Origin: Brachyhypopomus gauderio
Lineage: Eukaryota > Chordata > Actinopteri > Gymnotiformes > Hypopomidae
Assembly (NCBI RefSeq): GCF_052324685.1
Contig: NC_135212.1
Coordinates: 49,563,898 to 49,627,897, forward strand
Direction of reading: 5' to 3'
DNA: 64,000 nucleotides
Positions 42,801 through 58,282 of the stretch are shown here, one piece after another. The position numbers and the translations under genes are program-made. Each line of letters starts with the position of its first letter. Position 1 is the stretch's first letter. The notes beneath the pieces were generated by a model, which was not told the DNA's origin, ran no database searches, and saw only the letters and a list, made by a program, of their open reading frames with translations.

Positions 42801-45434
42801 CGAACACACGCGTGCTATGCACAATGGATAAGCAGTCCATCGCCTTAACCTCTCGGCCACCTCGTCAATTACGGTTGTGTGTCGATTGCGATTTCAAAGA
42901 TGCAAACACTTTCACAACACAAAAGCAGGCTTGTCTGACTTGTGGGTCCTGCACTTACATCAGGAGACACGATTGTCAGAAATTAAAAAAAGCAACACCG
43001 ACGAAGGTGGGATTCGAACCCACGCGTGCAAAGCACAATGGATTAGCAGTCCATCGCCTTAACCTCTCGGCCACCTCGTCAATTATGGTTGTGTGTCGAT
43101 AGCAATTTCAAAGAAGCAAGCACTTTCACAGCACAAAAGAAGGCCTTTCTGACTTGTGGGTCCTGTAGTTACAGCAGGAGACACGATTGTCAGAAATTAA
43201 AGAAAGCAACACCGACGAAGGTGGGATTCGAACCCACGCGTGCTATGCACAATGGATTAGCAGTCCATCGCCTTAACCTCTCGGCCACCTCGTCAATTAC
43301 AGTTGTGTGTCGATTGCGATTTCAAAGATGCAAATACTTTCACAGCACAAAAGGAGGCTTATCTGACTTGTGGGTCCTGCACTTATATCAGGAGACACGA
43401 TTGTCAGAAATTAAAGAAAGCAACACCGACGAAGGTGGGATTCGAACCCACAAGTGCTATGCATAATGGATTAGCAGTCCATCGCCTTACCCTCTCGGCC
43501 ACCTTGTCGTTTGTGGTTGTGTGTCGATTGCGATTTCAAAGATGCAAACACTTTCACAGCACAAAAGAAGGCTTATCTGACTTGTGGGTCCTGCACTTAC
43601 ACCAGGAGACACGATTGTCAGAAATTAAAGAAAGCAACACCGACGAAGGTGGGATTCGAACCCACGCGTGCTATGCACAATGGATTAGCAGTCCATCGCC
43701 TTAACCTCTCGGCCACCTCGTCGTGTGTGGTTGTGTGTCGATAGCAATTTCAAAGAAGCAAACACTTTCACAGCACAAAAGAAGGCTTTTCTGACTTGTG
43801 GGTCCTGTAGTTACAGCAGGAGACACGATTGTCAGAAATTAAAGAAAGCAACACCGACGAAGGTGGGATTCGAACACACACGTGCTATGCATAATGGATT
43901 AGCAGTCCATCGCCTTAATCTATCGGCCACCTTGTCGTTTGTGCTTGTGTGTCGATTGCGATTTCAAAGATGCAAACACTTTCACAGCACAAAAGCAGCC
44001 GTATATGACTTGTGGGTCCTGCACTTACAACAGGAGACACGATTGTCAGAAATTAAAGAAAGCAACACCGACAAAGGTGGGATTCTAACCCACGCGTGCT
44101 ATGCACAATGGATTAGCAGTCCATCCCCTTAACCTCTCGGCCACCTCGTCGTTTGTGGTTGTGTGTCGATTGCGATTTCAAAGATGCAAACACTTTCACA
44201 GCACAAAAGGAGGCTTATCTGACTTGTGGGTCCTGCACTTATATCAGGAGACACGATTGTCAGAAATTAAAGAAAGCAACACCGACGAAGGTGGGATTCG
44301 AACCCACGCGTGCTATGCACAATGGATTAGCAGTCCATCGCCTTAACCTCTCGGCCACCTCGTCAATTACAGTTGTGTGTCGATTGCGATTTCAAAGATG
44401 CAAACACTTTCACAGCACAAAAGCAGCCGTATATGACTTGTGGGTACTGCACTTACAACAGGAGACACGATTGTCAGAAATTAAGGAAAGCAACACCGAC
44501 GAAGGTGGGATTCGAACCCACGCGTGCTATGCACAATGGATTAGCAGTTCATCGCCTTAACCTCTCGGCCACCTCGTCAATTACAGTTGTGTGTCGATTG
44601 CGATTTCAAAGATGCAAACACTTTCACAGCACAAAAGGAGGCTTATCTGACTTGTGGGTCCTGCACTTACTTCAGGAGACACGATTGTCAGAAATTAAAG
44701 AAAACAACACCGACGAATGTGGTATTCAAACCCACGCGTGCAAAGCACAATGGATTAGCAGTCCATCGCCTTAACCTCTTGGCTACCTCGTCGCTTGTGG
44801 TTTTGTGTCGATTGCGATTTCAAAGATGCAAACACTTTCACAGCACAAAAGCAGCCGTATCTGACTTGTGGGTACTGCACTTACACCAGGAGACACGATT
44901 GTCAGAAATTAAAGAAAGCAACACCGACGAAGGTGGGATTCGAACCCACGCGTGCTATGCATAATGGATTAGCAGTCCATCTCCTTAACCTCTCGGCCAC
45001 CTCGTCAATTACGGTTGTGTGTCGATTGCGATTTCAAAGATGCAAATACTTTCACAGCACAAAAGGAGGCTTATCTGACTTGTGGGTCCTGCACTTATAT
45101 CAGGAGACACGATTGTCAGAAATTAAAGAAAGCAACACCGACGAAGGTGGGATTCGAACCCACAAGTGCTATGCATAATGGATTAGCAGTCCATCGCCTT
45201 ACCCTCTCGGCCACCTTGTCGTTTGTGGTTGTGTGTCGATTGCGATTTCAAAGATGCAAACACTTTCACAGCACAAAAGAAGGCTTATCTGACTTGTGGG
45301 TCCTGCACTTCCACCAGGAGACACGATTGTCAGAAATTAAAGAAAGCAACACCGACGAAGGTGGGATTCGAACCCACGCGTGCTATGCACAATGGATTAG
45401 CAGTCCATCGCCTTAACCTCTCGGCCACCTCGTC
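39871..45434 (-). repeat. Array segment 3e: 26 units, starts 40003-45353
   Basis: Class order: A C D E1 E2 N1 Y B H B H M C' J' G A S A B' N2 A At C D S A. The same 26-class string recurs exactly 53 units (11,342 bp) later from 51345 to 56695, including shared rare variants. Confidence 0.9.
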
Positions 45435-48400
45435 AATTACAGTTGTGTGTCGATTGCGATTTCAAAGATGCAAACACTTTCACAGCACAAAAGGAGGCTT
45501 ATCTGACTTGTGGGTCCTGCACTTATATCAGGAGACACGATTGTCAGAAATTAAAGAAAGCAACACCGACGAAGGTGGGATTCGAACCCACGCGTGCTAT
45601 GCACAATGGATTAGCAGTCCATCGCCTTAACCTCTCGGCCACCTCGTCAATTACAGTTGTGTGTCGATTGCGATTTCAAAGATGCAAACACTATCACAGC
45701 ACAAAAGGAGGCTTATCTGACTTGTGGGTCCTGCACTTATATCAGGAGACACGATTGTCAGAAATTAAAGAAAGCAACACCGACGAAGGTGGGATTCGAA
45801 CCCACGCGTGCTATGCACAATGGATTAGCAGTCCATCGCCTTAACCTCTCGGCCACCTCGTCAATTACAGTTGTGAGTCGATTGCGATTTCAAAGATGCA
45901 AACACTTTCACAGCACAAAAGGAGGCTTATCTGACTTGTGGGTCCTGCACTTACTTCAGGAGACAAGATTGTCAGAAATTAAAGAAAACAACACCGACGA
46001 ATGTGGTATTCAAACCCACGCGTGCAAAGCACAATGGATTAGCAGTCCATCGCCTTAACCTCTTGGCTACCTCGTCGCTTGTGGTTTTGTGTCGATTGCG
46101 ATTTCAAAGATGCAAACACTTTCACAGCACAAAAGCAGCCGAATCTGACTTGTGGGTCCTGCACTTACACCAGGAGACACGATTGTCAGAAATTAAAAAA
46201 CGCAACACCGACGAAGGTGGGATTCGAACACACGCGTGCTATGCACAATGGATTAGCAGTCCATCGCCTTAACCTCTCGGCCACCTCGTCGTGTGTGGTT
46301 GTGTGTCGATAGCAATTTCAAAGAAGCAAACACTTTCACAGCACAAAAGAAGGCTTTTCTGACTTGTGGGTCCTGTAGTTACAGCAGGAGACACAATTGT
46401 CAGAAATTAAAGAAAGCAACACCGACGAAGGTGGGATTCGAACACACACGTGCTATGCATAATGGATTAGCAGTCCATCGCCTTAATCTATCGGCCACCT
46501 TGTCGTTTGTGCTTGTGTGTCGATTGCGATTTCAAAGATGCAAACACTTTCACAGCACAAAAGCAGCCGTATATGACTTGTGGGTCCTGCACTTACAACA
46601 GGAGACACGATTGTCAGAAATTAAAGAAAGCAACACCGACGAAGGTGGGATTCTAATCCACGCGTGCTATGCACAATGGATTAGCAGTCCATCCCCTTAA
46701 CCTCTCGGCCACCTCGTCGTTTGTGGTTGTGTGTCAATTGCGATTTCAAAGATGCAAACACTTTCACAGCACAAAAGGAGGCTTATCTGACTTGTGGGTC
46801 CTGCACTTATATCAGGAGACACGATTGTCAGAAATTAAAGAAAGCAACACCGACGAAGGTGGGATTCGAACCCACGCGTGCTATGCACAATGGATTAGCA
46901 GTCCATCGCCTTAACCTCTCGGCCACCTCGTCGTTTGTGGTTGTGTGTCGATAGCAATTTCAAAGAAGCAAACACTTTCACAGCACAAAAGCAGCCGTAT
47001 ATGACTTGTTGGTCCTGCACTTACAACAGGAGACACGATTGTCAGAAATTAAAGAAAGCAACACCGACGAAGGTGGGATTCGAACCCACGCGTGCTATGC
47101 ACAATGGATTAGCAGTCCATCCCCTTAACCTCTTGGCCACCTCGTCGTTTGTGGTTGTGTGTCGATTGCGATTTCAAAGATGCAAACACTTTCACAGCAC
47201 AAAAGGAGGCTTATCTGACTTGTGGGTCCTGCACTTATATCAGGAGACACGATTGTCAGAAATTAAAGAAAGCAACACCGACGAAGGTGGGATTCAAACC
47301 CACGCGTGCTATGCACAATGGATTAGCAGTCCATCGCCTTAACCTCTCTGCCACCTCGTCAATTACAGTTGTGTGTCGATTGCGATTTCAAAGATGCAAA
47401 CACTTTCACAGCACAAAAGGAGGCTTATCTGACTTGTGGGTCCTGCACTTATATCAGGAGACACGATTGTCAGAAATTAAAGAAAGCAACACCGACGAAG
47501 GTGGGATTTGAACCCACGCGTGCTATGCACAATGGATTAGCAGTCCATCGCCTTAACCTCTCGGCCACCTCGTCAATTACAGTTGTGTGTCGATTGCGAT
47601 TTCAAAGATGCAAACACTATCACAGCACAAAAGGAGGCTTATCTGACTTGTGGGTCCTGCACTTATATCAGGAGACACGATTGTCAGAAATTAAAGAAAG
47701 CAACACCGACGAAGGTGGGATTCGAACCCACGCGTGCTATGCACAATGGATTAGCAGTCCATCGCCTTAACCTCTCGGCCACCTCGTCAATTACAGTTGT
47801 GAGTCGATTGCGATTTCAAAGATGCAAACACTTTCACAGCACAAAAGGAGGCTTATCTGACTTGTGGGTCCTGCACTTACTTCAGGAGACAAGATTGTCA
47901 GAAATTAAAGAAAACAACACCGACGAATGTGGTATTCAAACCCACGCGTGCAAAGCACAATGGATTAGCAGTCCATCGCCTTAACCTCTTGGCTACCTCG
48001 TCGCTTGTGGTTTTGTGTCGATTGCGATTTCAAAGATGCAAACACTTTCACAGCACAAAAGCAGCCGAATCTGACTTGTGGGTCCTGCACTTACACCAGG
48101 AGACACGATTGTCAGAAATTAAAAAAAGCAACACCGACGAAGGTGGGATTCAAACACACGCGTGCTATGCACAATGGATTAGCAGTCCATCGCCTTAACC
48201 TCTCGGCCACCTCGTCAATTATGGTTGTGTGTCGATTGCGATTTCAAAGATGCAAACACTTTCACAACACAAAAGCAGGCTTGTCTGACTTGTGGGTCCT
48301 GCACTTACATCAGGAGACACGATTGTCAGAAATTAAAAAAAGCAACACCGACGAAGGTGGGACTCGAACCCACGCGTGCAAAGCACAATGGATTAGCAGT

Positions 48401-51212
48401 CCATCGCCTTAACCTCTCGGCCACCTCGTCAATTATGGTTGTGTGTCGATTGTGATTTCAAAGATGCAAACACTTTCACAGCACAAAAGCAGGCTTGTCT
48501 GACTTGTGGGTCCTGCACTTACATCAGGAGACACGATTGTCAGAAATTAAAAAAAGCAACACCGACGAAGGTGGGATTCGAACCCACGCGTGCAAAGCAC
48601 AATGGATTAGCAGTCCATCGCCTTAACCTCTCGGCCACCTCGTCGTTTGTGGTTGTGTGTCGATAGCAATTTCAAAGAAGCAAGCACTTTCACAACACAA
48701 AAGCAGGCTTGTCTGACTTGTGGGTCCTGCACTTACATCAGGAGACACGATTGTCAGAAATTAAAAAAAGCAACACCGACGAAGGTGGGATTCGAAACCA
48801 CGCGTGCAAAGCACAATGGATTAGCAGTCCATCGCCTTAACGTCTCGGCCACCTCGTCGTTTGTGGTTGTGTGTCGATAGCAATTTCAAAGAAGCAAGCA
48901 CTTTCACAGCACAAAAGAAGGCCTTTCTGACTTGTGGGTCCTGTAGTTACAGCAGGAGACACGATTGTCAGAAATTAAAGAAAGCAACACCGACGAAGGT
49001 GGGATTCGAACCCACAAGTGCTATGCATAATGGATTAGCAGTCCATCGCCTTACCCTCTCGGCCACCTTGTCGTTTGTGGTTGTGTGTCGATTGCGATTT
49101 CAAAGATGCAAACACTTTCACAGCACAAAAGAAGGCTTATCTGACTTGTGGGTCCTGCACTTACACCAGGAGACACGATTGTCAGAAATTAAAGAAAGCA
49201 ACACCGACGAAGGTGGGATTCGAACCCACGCGTGCTATGCACAATGGATTAGCAGTCCATCGCCTTAACCTCTCGGCCACCTCGTCGTGTGTGGTTGTGT
49301 GTCGATAGCAATTTCAAAGAAGCAAACACTTTCACAGCACAAAAGAAGGCTTTTCTGACTTGTGGGTCCTGTAGTTACAGCAGGAGACACGATTGTCAGA
49401 AATTAAAGAAAGCAACACCGACGAAGGTGGGATTCGAACACACACGTGCTATGCATAATGGATTAGCAGTCCATCGCCTTAATCTATCGGCCACCTTGTC
49501 GTTTGTGCTTGTGTGTCGATTGCGATTTCAAAGATGCAAACACTTTCACAGCACAAAAGCAGCCGTATATGACTTGTGGGTCCTGCACTTACAACAGGAG
49601 ACACGATTGTCAGAAATTAAAGAAAGCAACACCGACAAAGGTGGGATTCTAACCCACGCGTGCTATGCACAATGGATTAGCAGTCCATCCCCTTAACCTC
49701 TCGGCCACCTCGTCGTTTGTGGTTGTGTGTCGATTGCGATTTCAAAGATGCAAACACTTTCACAGCACAAAAGGAGGCTTATCTGACTTGTGGGTCCTGC
49801 ACTTATATCAGGAGACACGATTGTCAGAAATTAAAGAAAGCAACACCGACGAAGGTGGGATTCGAACCCACGCGTGCTATGCACAATGGATTAGCAGTCC
49901 ATCGCCTTAACCTCTCGGCCACCTCGTCGTTTGTGGTTGTGTGTCGATAGCAATTTCAAAGAAGCAAACACTTTCACAGCACAAAAGCAGCCGTATATGA
50001 CTTGTTGGTCCTGCACTTACAACAGGAGACACGATTGTCAGAAATTAAAGAAAGCAACACCGACGAAGGTGGGATTCGAACCCACGCGTGCTATGCGCAA
50101 TGGATTAGCAGTCCATCCCCTTAACCTCTTGGCCACCTCGTCGTTTGTGGTTGTGTGTCGATTGCGATTTCAAAGATGCAAACACTTTCACAGCACAAAA
50201 GGAGGCTTATCTGACTTGTGGGTCCTGCACTTATATCAGGAGACACGATTGTCAGAAATTAAAGAAAGCAACACCGACGAAGGTGGGATTCGAACCCACG
50301 CGTGCTATGCACAATGGATTAGCAGTCCATCGCCTTAACCTCTCGGCCACCTCGTCAATTACAGTTGTGTGTCGATTGCGATTTCAAAGATGCAAACACT
50401 TTCACAGCACAAAAGGAGGCTTATCTGACTTGTGGGTCCTGCACTTATATCAGGAGACACGATTGTCAGAAATTAAAGAAAGCAACACCGACGAAGGTGG
50501 GATTCGAACCCACGCGTGCTATGCACAATGGATTAGCAGTCCATCGCCTTAACCTCTCGGCCACCTCGTCAATTACAGTTGTGTGTCGATTGCGATTTCA
50601 AAGATGCAAACACTTTCACAGCACAAAAGCAGCCGTATCTGACTTGTGGGTACTGCACTTACACCAGGAGAAACGATTGTCAGAAATTAAAGAAAGCAAC
50701 ACCGACGAAGGTGGGATTCGAACCCACGCGTGCTATGCATAATGGATTAGCAGTTCATCGTCTTAACCTCTCGGCCACCTCGTCAATTACAGTTGTGTGT
50801 CGATTGCGATTTCAAAGATGCAAACACTTTCACAGCACAAAAGGAGGCTTGTCTGACTTGTGGGTCCTGCACTTACATCAGAAGACACGATTGTCAGAAA
50901 TTTAAAAAAGCAACACCGACGAAGGTGGGATTCGAACCCACGCGTGCTATGCAAAATGGATTAGCAGTCCATCACCTTAACCTCTAGGCCACCTCGTCGT
51001 TTGTGGTTGTGTGTCGATAGCAATTTCAAAGAAGCAAACACTTTCACAGCACAAAAGAAGGCTTTTTTGACTTGTGGGTCCTGTAGTTACAGCAGGAGAC
51101 ACGATTGTCAGAAATTAAAGAAAGCAACAACGACGAAGGTGGGATTCGAACCCAAACGGGCTATGCATAATGGATTAGCAGTCCATCGCCTTAATCTCTC
51201 GGCCACCTTGTC
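45435..51212 (-). repeat. Array segment 3f: 27 units, starts 45567-51131
   Basis: Class order: A A C J B' N3 A P' AF A A C JF G G G S A B' N2 A P A A Aq E3 K. It matches 35081 onward at 53-unit distance, then at 49-unit distance after about 48200, because the earlier copy has an extra four-unit duplication. Confidence 0.88.
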
Positions 51213-54200
51213 GTTTGTGGTTGTGTGTCGATTGCGATTTCAAAGATGCAAACACTTTCACAGCACAAAAGCAGCCGTATATGACTTGTGGGTACTGCAC
51301 TTACAACAGGAGACACGATTGTCAGAAATTAAGGAAAGCAACACCGACGAAGGTGGGATTCGAACCCACGCGTGCTATGCACAATGGATTAGCAGTCCAT
51401 CGCCTTAACCTCTCGGCCACCTCGTCAATTACAGTTGTGTGTCGATTGCGATTTCAAAGATGCAAACACTTTCACAGCACAAAAGGAGGCTTATCTGACT
51501 TGTGGGTCCTGCACTTACTTCAGGAGACACGATTGTCAGAAATTAAAGAAAACAACACCGACGAATGTGGTATTCAAACCCACGCGTGCAAAGCACAATG
51601 GATTAGCAGTCCATCGCCTTAACCTCTTGGCTACCTCGTCGCTTGTGGTTTTGTGTCGATTGCGATTTCAAAGATGCAAACACTTTCACAGCACAAAAGC
51701 AGCCGTATCTGACTTGTGGGTACTGCACTTACACCAGGAGACACGATTGTCAGAAATTAAAGAAAGCAACACCGACGAAGGTGGGATTCGAACCCACGCG
51801 TGCTATGCATAATGGATTAGCAGTCCATCTCCTTAACCTCTCGGCCACCTCGTCAATCACGGTTGTGTGTCGATTGCGATTTCAAAGATGCAAAGACTTT
51901 CACAGCACAAAAGGAGGCTTGTCTGACTTGTGGGTCCTGCACTTACATCAGGAGACACGATTGTCAGAAATTTAAAAAAGCAACACCGACGAAGGTGGGA
52001 TTCGAACCCACGCGAGCTATGCAAAATGGATAAGCAGTCCATCACCTTAACCTCTAGGCCACCTCGTCGTTTGTGGTTGTGTGTCGATAGCAATTTCAAA
52101 GAAGCAAACACTTTCACAGCACAAAAGAAGGCTTTTTTGACTTGTGGGTCCTGCACTTACATCAGGAGACACGATTGTCAGAAATTTAAAAAAGCAACAC
52201 CGACGAAGGTGGGATTCGAACCCACGCGTGCTATGCAAAATTGATTAGCAGTCCATCACCTTAACCTCTAGGCCACCTCGTCGTTTGTGGTTGTTTGTCG
52301 ATTGCGATTTCAAAGATGCAAACACTTTCACAGCACAAAAGAAGGCTTATCTGACTTGTGGGTCCTGCACTTACACCAGGAGACACGATTGTCAGAAATT
52401 AAAGAAAGCAACACCGACGAAGGTGGGATTCTAACCCACGCGTGCTATGCACAATGGATTAGCAGTCCATCGCCTTAACCTCTCGGCCACCTCGTCAATT
52501 ATGGTTGTGTGTCGATTGCGATTTCAAAGATGCAAATACTTTCACAGCACAAAAGGAGGCGTATCTGACTTGTGGGTCCTGCACTTATATCAGGAGACAC
52601 GATGGTCAGAAATTAAAGAAAGCAACACCGACGAAGGTGGGATTCGAACCCACGCGTGCTATGCACTATGGATTAGCAGTCCATCGCCTTAACCTCTCGG
52701 CCACCTCGTCGTTTGTGGTTGTGTGTCGATAGCAATTTCAAAGAAGCAAACACTTTCACAGCACAAAAGAAGGCTTTTCTGACTTGTGGGTCCTGTAGTT
52801 ACAGCAGGAGACACGATTGTCAGAAATTAAAGAAAGCAACACCGACGGAGGTGGGATTCGAACACACACGTGCTATGCATAATGGATTAGCAGTCCATCG
52901 CCTTAATCTATCGGCCACCTTGTCGTTTGTGCTTGTGTGTCGATTGCGATTTCAAAGATGCAAACACTTTCACAGCACAAAAGCAGCCGTATATGACTTG
53001 TGGGTCCTGCACTTACAACAGGAGACACGATTGTCAGAAATTAAAGAAAGCAACACCGACGAAGGTGGGATTCGAACCCACGCATGCTATGCACAATGGA
53101 TTAGCAGTCCATCGCCTTAACCTCTCGGCCACCTCATTGTTTGTGGTGGTGTGTCGATTGCGATTTCAAAGATGCAAACACTTTCACAGCACAAAAGAAG
53201 GCTTTTCTGACTTGTGGGTCCTGTAGTTACAGCAGGAGACACGATTGTCAGAAATTAAAGAAAGCAACACCGACGGAGGTGGGATTCGAACACACACGTG
53301 CTATGCATAATGGATTAGCAGTCCATCGCCTTAATCTATCGGCCACCTTGTCGTTTGTGCTTGTGTGTCGATTGCGATTTCAAAGATGCAAACACTTTCA
53401 CAGCACAAAAGCAGCCGTATATGACTTGTGGGTCCTGCACTTACAACAGGAGACACGATTGTCAGAAATTAAAGAAAGCAACACCGACGAAGGTGGGATT
53501 CGAACCCACGCATGCTATGCACAATGGATTAGCAGTCCATCGCCTTAACCTCTCGGCCACCTCATTGTTTGTGGTGGTGTGTCGATTGCGATTTCAAAGA
53601 TGCAAACACTTTCACAGCACAAAAGGAGGCTTATCTGACTTGTGGGTCCTGCACTTATATCAGGAGACACGATTGTCAGAAATTAAAGAAAGCAACACCG
53701 ACGAAGGTGGGATTCGAACCCACGCGTGCTATGCACAAGGGATTAGCAGTCCATCGCCTTAACCTCTCGGCCACCTCGTCAATTACAGTTGTGTGTCGAT
53801 TGCGATTTCAAAGATGCAAACACTTTCACAGCACAAAAGGAGGCTTATCTGACTTGTGGGTCCTGCACTTACTTCAGGAGACACGATTGTCAGAAATTAA
53901 AGAAAACAACACCGACAAATGTGGTATTCAAACCCACGCAAGCAAAGCACAATGGATTAGCAGTCCATTGCCTTAACCTCTTGGCTACCTCGTCGCTTGC
54001 GGTTTTGTGTCGATTGTGATTTCAAAGATGCAAACACTTTCACAGCACAAAAGCAGCCGTATCTGACTTGTGGGTCCTGCACTTACACCAGGAGACACGA
54101 TTGTCAGAAATTAAAAAAAGCAACACCGACGAAGGTGGGATTCGAACACACGCGTGCTATGCACAATGGATAAGCAGTCCATCGCCTTAACCTCTCGGCC

Positions 54201-56600
54201 ACCTCGTCAATTACGGTTGTGTGTCGATTGCGATTTCAAAGATGCAAACACTTTCACAACACAAAAGCAGGCTTGTCTGACTTGTGGGTCCTGCACTTAC
54301 ATCAGGAGACACGATTGTCAGAAATTAAAAAAAGCAACACCAACGAAGGTGGGATTCGAACCCACGCGTGCAAAGCACAATGGATTAGCAGTCCATCGCC
54401 TTAACCTCTCGGCCACCTCGTCAATTATGGTTGTGTGTCGATAGCAATTTCAAAGAAGCAAGCACTTTCACAGCACAAAAGAAGGCCTTTCTGACTTGTG
54501 GGTCCTGTAGTTACAGCAGGAGACACGATTGTCAGAAATTAAAGAAAGCAACACCGACGAAGGTGGGATTCGAACCCACGCGTGCTATGCACAATGGATT
54601 AGCAGTCCATCGCCTTAACCTCTCGGCCACCTCGTCAATTACAGTTGTGTGTCGATTGCGATTTCAAAGATGCAAATACTTTCACAGCACAAAAGGAGGC
54701 TTATCTGACTTGTGGGTCCTGCACTTATATCAGGAGACACGATTGTCAGAAATTAAAGAAAGCAACACCGACGAAGGTGGGATTCGAACCCACAAGTGCT
54801 ATGCATAATGGATTAGCAGTCCATCGCCTTACCCTCTCGGCCACCTTGTCGTTTGTGGTTGTGTGTCGATTGCGATTTCAAAGATGCAAACACTTTCACA
54901 GCACAAAAGAAGGCTTATCTGACTTGTGGGTCCTGCACTTACACCAGGAGACACGATTGTCAGAAATTAAAGAAAGCAACACCGACGAAGGTGGGATTCG
55001 AACCCACGCGTGCTATGCACAATGGATTAGCAGTCCATCGCCTTAACCTCTCGGCCACCTCGTCGTGTGTGGTTGTGTGTCGATAGCAATTTCAAAGAAG
55101 CAAACACTTTCACAGCACAAAAGAAGGCTTTTCTGACTTGTGGGTCCTGTAGTTACAGCAGGAGACACGATTGTCAGAAATTAAAGAAAGCAACACCGAC
55201 GAAGGTGGGATTCGAACACACACGTGCTATGCATAATGGATTAGCAGTCCATCGCCTTAATCTATCGGCCACCTTGTCGTTTGTGCTTGTGTGTCGATTG
55301 CGATTTCAAAGATGCAAACACTTTCACAGCACAAAAGCAGCCGTATATGACTTGTGGGTCCTGCAATTACAACAGGAGACACGATTGTCAGAAATTAAAG
55401 AAAGCAACACCGACAAAGGTGGGATTCTAACCCACGCGTGCTATGCACAATGGATTAGCAGTCCATCCCCTTAACCTCTCGGCCACCTCGTCGTTTGTGG
55501 TTGTGTGTCGATTGCGATTTCAAAGATGCAAACACTTTCACAGCACAAAAGGAGGCTTATCTGACTTGTGGGTCCTGCACTTATATCAGGAGACACGATT
55601 GTCAGAAATTAAAGAAAGCAACACCGACGAAGGTGGGATTCGAACCCACGCGTGCTATGCACAATGGATTAGCAGTCCATCGCCTTAACCTCTCGGCCAC
55701 CTCGTCAATTACAGTTGTGTGTCGATTGCGATTTCAAAGATGCAAACACTTTCACAGCACAAAAGCAGCCGTATATGACTTGTGGGTACTGCACTTACAA
55801 CAGGAGACACGATTGTCAGAAATTAAGGAAAGCAACACCGACGAAGGTGGGATTCGAACCCACGCGTGCTATGCACAATGGATTAGCAGTTCATCGCCTT
55901 AACCTCTCGGCCACCTCGTCAATTACAGTTGTGTGTCGATTGCGATTTCAAAGATGCAAACACTTTCACAGCACAAAAGGAGGCTTATCTGACTTGTGGG
56001 TCCTGCACTTACTTCAGGAGACACGATTGTCAGAAATTAAAGAAAACAACACCGACGAATGTGGTATTCAAACCCACGCGTGCAAAGCACAATGGATTAG
56101 CAGTCCATCGCCTTAACCTCTTGGCTACCTCGTCGCTTGTGGTTTTGTGTCGATTGCGATTTCAAAGATGCAAACACTTTCACAGCACAAAAGCAGCCGT
56201 ATCTGACTTGTGGGTACTGCACTTACACCAGGAGACACGATTGTCAGAAATTAAAGAAAGCAACACCGACGAAGGTGGGATTCGAACCCACGCGTGCTAT
56301 GCATAATGGATTAGCAGTCCATCTCCTTAACCTCTCGGCCACCTCGTCAATTACGGTTGTGTGTCGATTGCGATTTCAAAGATGCAAATACTTTCACAGC
56401 ACAAAAGGAGGCTTATCTGACTTGTGGGTCCTGCACTTATATCAGGAGACACGATTGTCAGAAATTAAAGAAAGCAACACCGACGAAGGTGGGATTCGAA
56501 CCCACAAGTGCTATGCATAATGGATTAGCAGTCCATCGCCTTACCCTCTCGGCCACCTTGTCGTTTGTGGTTGTGTGTCGATTGCGATTTCAAAGATGCA
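46293..56600. repeat. About 10-kb block duplication of 34951-45250 (53 units)
   Basis: Collinear with 34951-45250 at 11,342 bp, with a middle part at 10,486 bp because each copy has gained four units at a different place (36241-37098 in the first, about 50365-51214 in the second). Confidence 0.87.
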
Positions 56601-56776
56601 AACACTTTCACAGCACAAAAGAAGGCTTATCTGACTTGTGGGTCCTGCACTTACACCAGGAGACACGATTGTCAGAAATTAAAGAAAGCAACACCGACGA
56701 AGGTGGGATTCGAACCCACGCGTGCTATGCACAATGGATTAGCAGTCCATCGCCTTAACCTCTCGGCCACCTCGTC
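51213..56776 (-). repeat. Array segment 3g: 26 units, starts 51345-56695
   Basis: The class order is identical to the segment starting at 40003. Few differences separate the copies; examples are a change at 53940-53941 in the C' unit, a discriminator-side change in the G unit 54341, and one spacer base near 55366. Confidence 0.9.
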
Positions 56777-58282
56777 GTGTGTGGTTGTGTGTCGATAGCA
56801 ATTTCAAAGAAGCAAACACTTTCACAGCACAAAAGAAGGCTTTTCTGACTTGTGGGTCCTGTAGTTACAGCAGGAGACACGATTGTCAGAAATTAAAGAA
56901 AGCAACACCGACGAAGGTGGGATTCGAACACACACGTGCTATGCATAATGGATTAGCAGTCCATCGCCTTAATCTATCGGCCACCTTGTCGTTTGTGCTT
57001 GTGTGTCGATTGCGATTTCAAAGATGCAAACACTTTCACAGCACAAAAGCAGCCGTATATGACTTGTGGGTCCTGCACTTACAACAGGAGACACGATTGT
57101 CAGAAATTAAAGAAAGCAACACCGACAAAGGTGGGATTCTAACCCACGCGTGCTATGCACAATGGATTAGCAGTCCATCCCCTTAACCTCTCGGCCACCT
57201 CGTCGTTTGTGGTTGTGTGTCGATTGCGATTTCAAAGATGCAAACACTTTCACAGCACAAAAGGAGGCTTGTCTGACTTGTGGGTCCTGCACTTATATCA
57301 GGAGACACGATTGTCAGAAATTAAAGAAAGCAACACCGACGAAGGTGGGATTCGAACCCACGCGTGCTATGCACAATGGATTAGCAGTCCATCGCCTTAA
57401 CCTCTCGGCCACCTCGTCAATTACAGTTGTGTGTCGATTGCGATTTCAAAGATGCAAACACTTTCACAGCACAAAAGCAGCCGTATATGACTTGTGGGTA
57501 CTGCACTTACACCAGGAGACACGATTGTCAGAAATTAAAGAAAGCAACACCGACGAAGGTGGGATTCGAACCCACGCGTGCTATGCATAATGGATTAGCA
57601 GTCCATCTCCTTAACCTCTCGGCCACCTCGTCAATCACGGTTGTGTGTCGATTGCAATTTCAAAGATGCAAAGACTTTCACAGCACAAAAGGAGGCTTGT
57701 CTGACTTGTGGGTCCTGCACTTACATCAGGAGACACGATTGTCAGAAATTTAAAAAAGCAACACCGACGAAGGTGGGATTCGAACCCACGCGATCTATGC
57801 AAAATGGATAAGCAGTCCATCACCTTAACCTCTAGGCCACCTCGTCGTTTGTGGTTGTGTGTCGATAGCAATTTCAAAGAAGCAAACACTTTCACAGCAC
57901 AAAAGAAGGCTTTTTTGACTTGTGGGTCCTGCACTTACATCAGGAGACACGATTGTCAGAAATTTAAAAAAGCAACACCGACGAAGGTGGGATTCGAACC
58001 CACGCGTGCTATGCAAAATTGATTAGCAGTCCATCACCTTAACCTCTAGGCCACCTCGTCGTTTGTGGTTGTTTGTCGATTGCGATTTCAAAGATGCAAA
58101 CACTTTCACAGCACAAAAGAAGGCTTATCTGACTTGTGGGTCCTGCACTTACACCAGGAGACACGATTGTCAGAAATTAAAGAAAGCAACACCGACGAAG
58201 GTGGGATTCTAACCCACGCGTGCTATGCACAATGGATTAGCAGTCCATCGCCTTAACCTCTCGGCCACCTCGTCAATTACGG

